A stretch of DNA of 64,000 bases. Origin: Aldehydirespirator sp028819505 (GTDB taxonomy: Bacteria; Actinomycetota; Acidimicrobiia; Acidimicrobiales; Aldehydirespiratoraceae). The position numbers were made by a program, and so were the translations under genes. Positions 61,219 through 64,000 of this stretch are shown in pieces. Every line of letters starts with the position of its first letter. Within the stretch, counting starts at the first letter, position 1. The notes under the pieces are model-generated. The model was not told the origin of the DNA, searched no databases, and saw only the letters and a list, made by a program, of their open reading frames with translations. The DNA lies in NCBI GenBank assembly GCA_965207755.1, contig OZ242297.1, positions 930,001-994,000 of the forward strand, in the 5' to 3' direction.

Positions 61219-62541
61219 TCAGGCGCTGGCCTCCTGCCGCCTCGATGCCGTGCGCCGCGAGACGGCGATTCGTTCCAGGAGAGTCGTCGCGGGCTCGTCG
61301 TTCGGGTCTTGGGGCACGAGCCTGCCCGAGAAGGCCGTCGCTAGTACTGCCCGACGGATCCCACTGGTCTTTGCCCTTGCGCTTTGGATCCGGACGATCA
61401 GCTGGTCGATCGAACTGAGGGCAGCGCGTGTCGAAGCTACGAGTTCATGCTGTGTGTCGAGCGGAGGAATCGGGAACTCCACCGTTCGGAAGCGGCCGAG
61501 CGCCAGATGGGCGATATTGGTTGTGATGCGTGATTCCCTCATGAACCGTCGGGCGTGCATGTGGCGCCGAAACACGAGTAGCGCCCACTCAGGTGTCACT
61601 CCCGGGCCGGGAACGAATCGGATGAGGCTGTTGGTAAAGGCGATCTCTGGCGGTTCTCCACGATAGATGGCCGGACGTCCGAGCAACTCAGGGCTCTGAC
61701 CCTCGTTGAGCAAGACATCACCTTCTCGAAGCCTGTACTTTGCGAAGTCAGCCTCGTCGAAGTGCATTTCCATGATGCTGGATGTGTCAATTCGATCCTC
61801 GAACACGTTCGCCACTCGGAGGTAGGGCTTCATGTTCGTCCCACTGTGATACCTCGGAGACCGCTGGCGCCCAAGGCCGGTCTCGCCAGCATCAACAACG
61901 GTCTTCAGCTGCCAATCTTCGGGCAAGTCCTTCGGCAGCGCACCGACGATGATGGACCTAGCGAGTGTCCGGCACCTCGCCTCTGCAGCATCAAGCGACG
62001 CGTCGGCGGTGTCGAGGCGGGAGAAGTGCTCTTCGATGGCGGCGACGATCCGCTCCTGCTCCGCGGAGGGCGCGACGGGGATGGGGAACTGGGCGAGACC
62101 TCGCTTGCCAAGGTGCCGAATGTTCACCCCGCGGCCGGCCTCCCCGAAGCGTCCGGTCAAGGCTTGCGTGTAGCAGTACCAGTGGAGGTAGTTCCCGTCG
62201 ACGAGTTGGGGGCGGAGACGAAGGAGCGTGTTCTGGAAGCAGCAGTCGTCGATCTCGTTGTTCCAGATGGCGGGCTTGCCGACCTCATGCGGGCTGCCTG
62301 ACGCCTCGTTGAGAAGAACGTCGCCCGACTCGAGCCTGTATTTCGCGAAATCGGGGTGGTCGAAGTTCATCTCCTTCACGTCATCGAGGCTGATGCCCTG
62401 CCAGGTGACGTTGGCTGCTCGGAGATAGGGCCGCATGTGCTCGCCGGTGTGTTGCTGAGGTGAACGCTGGCGACCGAGCTGGACACGCGCGACCTCCGCA
62501 ATCGTGGCCCAGGCCCAGCCGGGGGGCAGGTCGCTGGTCAT
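61219..62541 (-). CDS. hsdS: Type I restriction-modification specificity subunit HsdS
   Basis: This 440-residue protein has two target-recognition domains with the usual duplicated pattern (YRLESGDVLLNEASGSPHEV; YRLREGDVLLNEGQSPELLG). Each is followed by a coiled-coil spacer (FPIPVAPSAEQERIVAAIEE; FPIPPLDTQHELVASTRAAL). It directs HsdM and HsdR to a bipartite recognition site. The start of each half also repeats GRQRSP and MRPYLRAANV/MKPYLRVANV. It is separated from hsdM by the NYN relic and the toxin-antitoxin pair. The recognition sequence is not predictable here. Confidence 0.93.
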   Translation of the reverse strand: MTSDLPPGWAWATIAEVARVQLGRQRSPQQHTGEHMRPYLRAANVTWQGISLDDVKEMNFDHPDFAKYRLESGDVLLNEASGSPHEVGKPAIWNNEIDDCCFQNTLLRLRPQLVDGNYLHWYCYTQALTGRFGEAGRGVNIRHLGKRGLAQFPIPVAPSAEQERIVAAIEEHFSRLDTADASLDAAEARCRTLARSIIVGALPKDLPEDWQLKTVVDAGETGLGRQRSPRYHSGTNMKPYLRVANVFEDRIDTSSIMEMHFDEADFAKYRLREGDVLLNEGQSPELLGRPAIYRGEPPEIAFTNSLIRFVPGPGVTPEWALLVFRRHMHARRFMRESRITTNIAHLALGRFRTVEFPIPPLDTQHELVASTRAALSSIDQLIVRIQSARAKTSGIRRAVLATAFSGRLVPQDPNDEPATTLLERIAVSRRTASRRQEASA

Positions 62542-62607
62542 GGGCCTCGCGTCGGCGGTGGTGTCTTGGCCAGGTTGCGGCCGTTGCTGGTGGACGTGTG
62601 GTGCGGG

Positions 62608-62706
62608 TCAGGCGGCGCGGTAGGGCTGGATGAGGACTTGGCTGCTGCGGTGGACATCGACGTTCAGGTTATGGCCCTCCATGAGTTCCATGCCCACGAG
62701 CGGTTG
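62608..62706 (-). pseudogene. C-terminal remnant of a second retropepsin-like gene
   Basis: The minus frame reads PLVGMELMEGHNLNVDVHRS and ends PYRAA-stop, paralogous to the last 33 codons of the next gene (PLVGMALLEGHNLNIDVHPA ... SIRAA). The two copies are about 107 bp each and share most bases. Only the 3' end remains. Confidence 0.7.
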
Positions 62707-62730
62707 ATGCCAGTGGTCGTGTGGCGCGGG

Positions 62731-63108
62731 TCAGGCGGCTCGGATGGACTCGACGCAGACTTGGCCAGCGGGGTGGACATCGATGTTCAGGTTATGGCCC
62801 TCCAGCAGTGCCATGCCCACGAGCGGGGTCGTGTCGGCAGCGTCGACGGCGACTGCTCTGGACCGGCCGTTCCATACTACGGTCGCGTTGTGAGCCGCCA
62901 GGATCGTCACGCTGCCGTCGACCAGGGTGACTTGCGATTCGCCTACATGGGGCAGTCTCAACTCGGCTACCAGCGCGGGCGGCAGCGTCAAGTAGTCGTA
63001 GTAGCCGGTGTCGATCACAGCCTCGACCACGCGGACCTGACCTGTTGGGCCGCTCACCGGCACCGCGATGACTGCCTCCAGGGCAGAGTTGACGGTGCCC
63101 TCGATCAT
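62731..63108 (-). CDS. Clan AA retropepsin-like aspartic protease domain protein
   Basis: This 125-residue protein has VVEAVIDTGYYDYLTLPPAL (catalytic Asp-Thr-Gly) and a strand-flap layout ending TTPLVGMALLEGHNLNIDV, as in single-domain bacterial clan AA aspartic proteases. It would act as a dimer. Its role is unknown. ATG 63108 overlaps the stop of the upstream gene by 4 nt, so the two form a unit. It lies between hsdR and hsdS in a type I restriction locus. Confidence 0.78.
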   Translation of the reverse strand: MIEGTVNSALEAVIAVPVSGPTGQVRVVEAVIDTGYYDYLTLPPALVAELRLPHVGESQVTLVDGSVTILAAHNATVVWNGRSRAVAVDAADTTPLVGMALLEGHNLNIDVHPAGQVCVESIRAA

Positions 63109-63521
63109 GCGGGCCTCCTCAGCCTGGGGCTCCTGAATATGCGTGCAGTCGGGTGGCCGACTCGGACGAGCCACACGTTGACGGCGTCCGGCTGCTCGGC
63201 GCGCAGCGACGCCACCGACGTCAGAATGTCATCGGACACGGCCCAGCTTCCGCTGTCCAGATCGATAGCCACGTAGTCGTCTTGGTGCTTGCCCTCCACC
63301 TGCGGCCGCACATCGCGCTGATAGATCCCGTCGCCGAGGCGGGCGATCTCCTCCTTTGGGAGCGTCGGCCTCTTGTCGGTGCCGGGCGACAGGGCTGCCT
63401 CCTTGGACAGGGTCGGCACCCGGCGGGTGCCAGGCGTTGGCGTCTCCGTCGCATCGGTATCTGGCCGAGGCTCGGGATCTGTCGCAGAAGTGTCGCCGTG
63501 GCGGTCGGTCAAGGTGCTCAT
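63105..63521 (-). CDS. Unknown protein coupled to the retropepsin-like gene
   Basis: This 138-residue protein has a disordered, Thr/Pro/Asp-rich N-terminus (TDPEPRPDTDATETPTPG) and a compact C-terminal part (EIARLGDGIYQRDVRPQVEG; YVAIDLDSGSWAVSDDILTS; VWLVRVGHPTARIFRSPRL). I do not recognise a family by name; small proteins with this C-terminal pattern accompany clan AA protease genes. A possible antitoxin-like or substrate role is inference. ATG 63521 has TACGAT six bases upstream. Confidence 0.7.
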   Translation of the reverse strand: MSTLTDRHGDTSATDPEPRPDTDATETPTPGTRRVPTLSKEAALSPGTDKRPTLPKEEIARLGDGIYQRDVRPQVEGKHQDDYVAIDLDSGSWAVSDDILTSVASLRAEQPDAVNVWLVRVGHPTARIFRSPRLRRPA

Positions 63522-63527
63522 GCCGTG

Positions 63528-63533
63528 ATCGTA
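63528..63533 (-). promoter_or_regulatory. -10 box of the retropepsin two-gene unit (leaderless)
   Basis: TACGAT on the minus strand, CACGGC, then ATG 63521. Confidence 0.55.
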
Positions 63534-63582
63534 ATGGCTTGGAATCTCATAATGCAACCTGTCAGTCTGTTGGGTCGGCACG

Positions 63583-64000
63583 TCATGCGGCCAGGGCGAG
63601 GGTGAGTTCTTCGAGCAGGGGGTCGAGGTTGTTGCCGAAGAGTTGGCGAGCCTTGCCGAGGCCGCCGTGGGTGCTGAAGGGTGGGTTCTGCAGGTCTGGC
63701 GGGACGACCGAGAGGCTTGCGGCGATGTGTTCCTTGATGAGGTGCAGGTACGTGGTCTGCTCGGCGCTGAAGCGGCGTCCCATGGCCCCCTGCTCGTGCA
63801 GCCAGGACTCGAAGCGCTCGTGTACCAGGTCGGGGTAGGCGACCAACTCGTCGGTATGGCCGAGAGCATGGCGGACCAGGCTGACCAAGTCGGTGCTGAC
63901 GCGGTGACCTGAGCCCCTGACTTTGGAGGCGTCGAGGGTCTCGTAGGCCTGCCACAGCGCTTCGGGTGTCCAGCGGCGGGGTGGGCGGCCTATGGCTTGG
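63583..64000 (-). CDS. hsdR: Type I restriction enzyme HsdR, C-terminal part (runs off right edge)
   Basis: The minus strand is open from the right edge to TGA at 63583. It gives 138 residues of the HsdR C-terminal domain: PRRWTPEALWQAYETLDASK, STDLVSLVRHALGHTDELVA, YLHLIKEHIAASLSVVPPDL and GGLGKARQLFGNNLDPLLEE. This helical part binds the HsdM/HsdS core. The motor and nuclease domains lie outside the window. It shows that the type I system is complete in its gene set, with hsdR first. Confidence 0.85.
   Translation of the reverse strand, partial: QAIGRPPRRWTPEALWQAYETLDASKVRGSGHRVSTDLVSLVRHALGHTDELVAYPDLVHERFESWLHEQGAMGRRFSAEQTTYLHLIKEHIAASLSVVPPDLQNPPFSTHGGLGKARQLFGNNLDPLLEELTLALAA

Overview
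The window is GC-rich, actinobacterial-type DNA. The codon bias, an F420-dependent oxidoreductase fragment, a LigD-type polymerase, AddAB-like helicase-nucleases and many genes that start 6-8 nt after a -10 hexamer (leaderless mRNAs) all point there. An Acidimicrobiia-like lineage is my inference. The Spondin_N, Calx-beta and cadherin-type secreted proteins and the many restriction systems would suit a marine or host-associated member, but this is a guess from content. No rRNA, tRNA or convincing CRISPR was seen.

Layout. 1-312: 3'-truncated F420 oxidoreductase. 418-7224: first defence island, with type III restriction-modification (mod-res), a MazEF-like toxin-antitoxin pair and an AAA/STAND-like ATPase. 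7288-11861: branched-chain amino-acid ABC transporter livHMGF without a substrate-binding protein. 12020-16677: FAH-family hydrolase, thioesterase, anchored unknown protein, acyl-CoA synthetase. 16840-20824: aroK, aroQ, LigD-like polymerase, unknown protein. 20900-26437: lipoprotein plus MacA/MacB/FtsX-like exporter whose adaptor has an expanded coiled coil. 26527-27837: polymorphic-toxin-like protein. 27919-29201: DsbB/TlpA-like redox pair. 29323-39864: aminotransferase, two acyl-CoA synthetases, a Calx-beta secreted protein behind a G14 tract, psuG, a P450 and an enoyl-CoA hydratase. 39901-42321: Spondin_N/Calx-beta/cadherin/SLH-like surface protein. 42512-46292: two fold-type II PLP enzymes and a MarR-like regulator. 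46282-53360: addA/addB-like genes. 53370-55661: gene remnants, Nudix, cysteine-dioxygenase-like, small genes. 55913-64000: second defence island.

The second island is the most interesting region. A type I restriction-modification system, read on the minus strand, is split and carries cargo. hsdR (running off the right edge) is followed by a two-gene unit with a retropepsin-like protease, then hsdS, a frameshifted NYN-domain gene, an opposite-strand RelE-like toxin-antitoxin pair, an RNA-ligase relic, and hsdM. Downstream of hsdM comes a three-Cys-motif (DUF5131, phage Gp37/Gp68) gene overlapping its partner tcmP. The tcmP end is visibly AT-richer than the rest, which suggests transfer.

Two dispersed repeat families recur through otherwise ordinary DNA. 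One is an approximately 51-bp palindrome (four copies, one inside the 3' end of psuG). The other is an approximately 95-bp element (four copies) that keeps a reading frame and is inserted in frame in the LigD-like polymerase. Promoters of the form TANNNT or CANNNT, then 6-8 nt, then ATG/GTG, precede at least sixteen genes.
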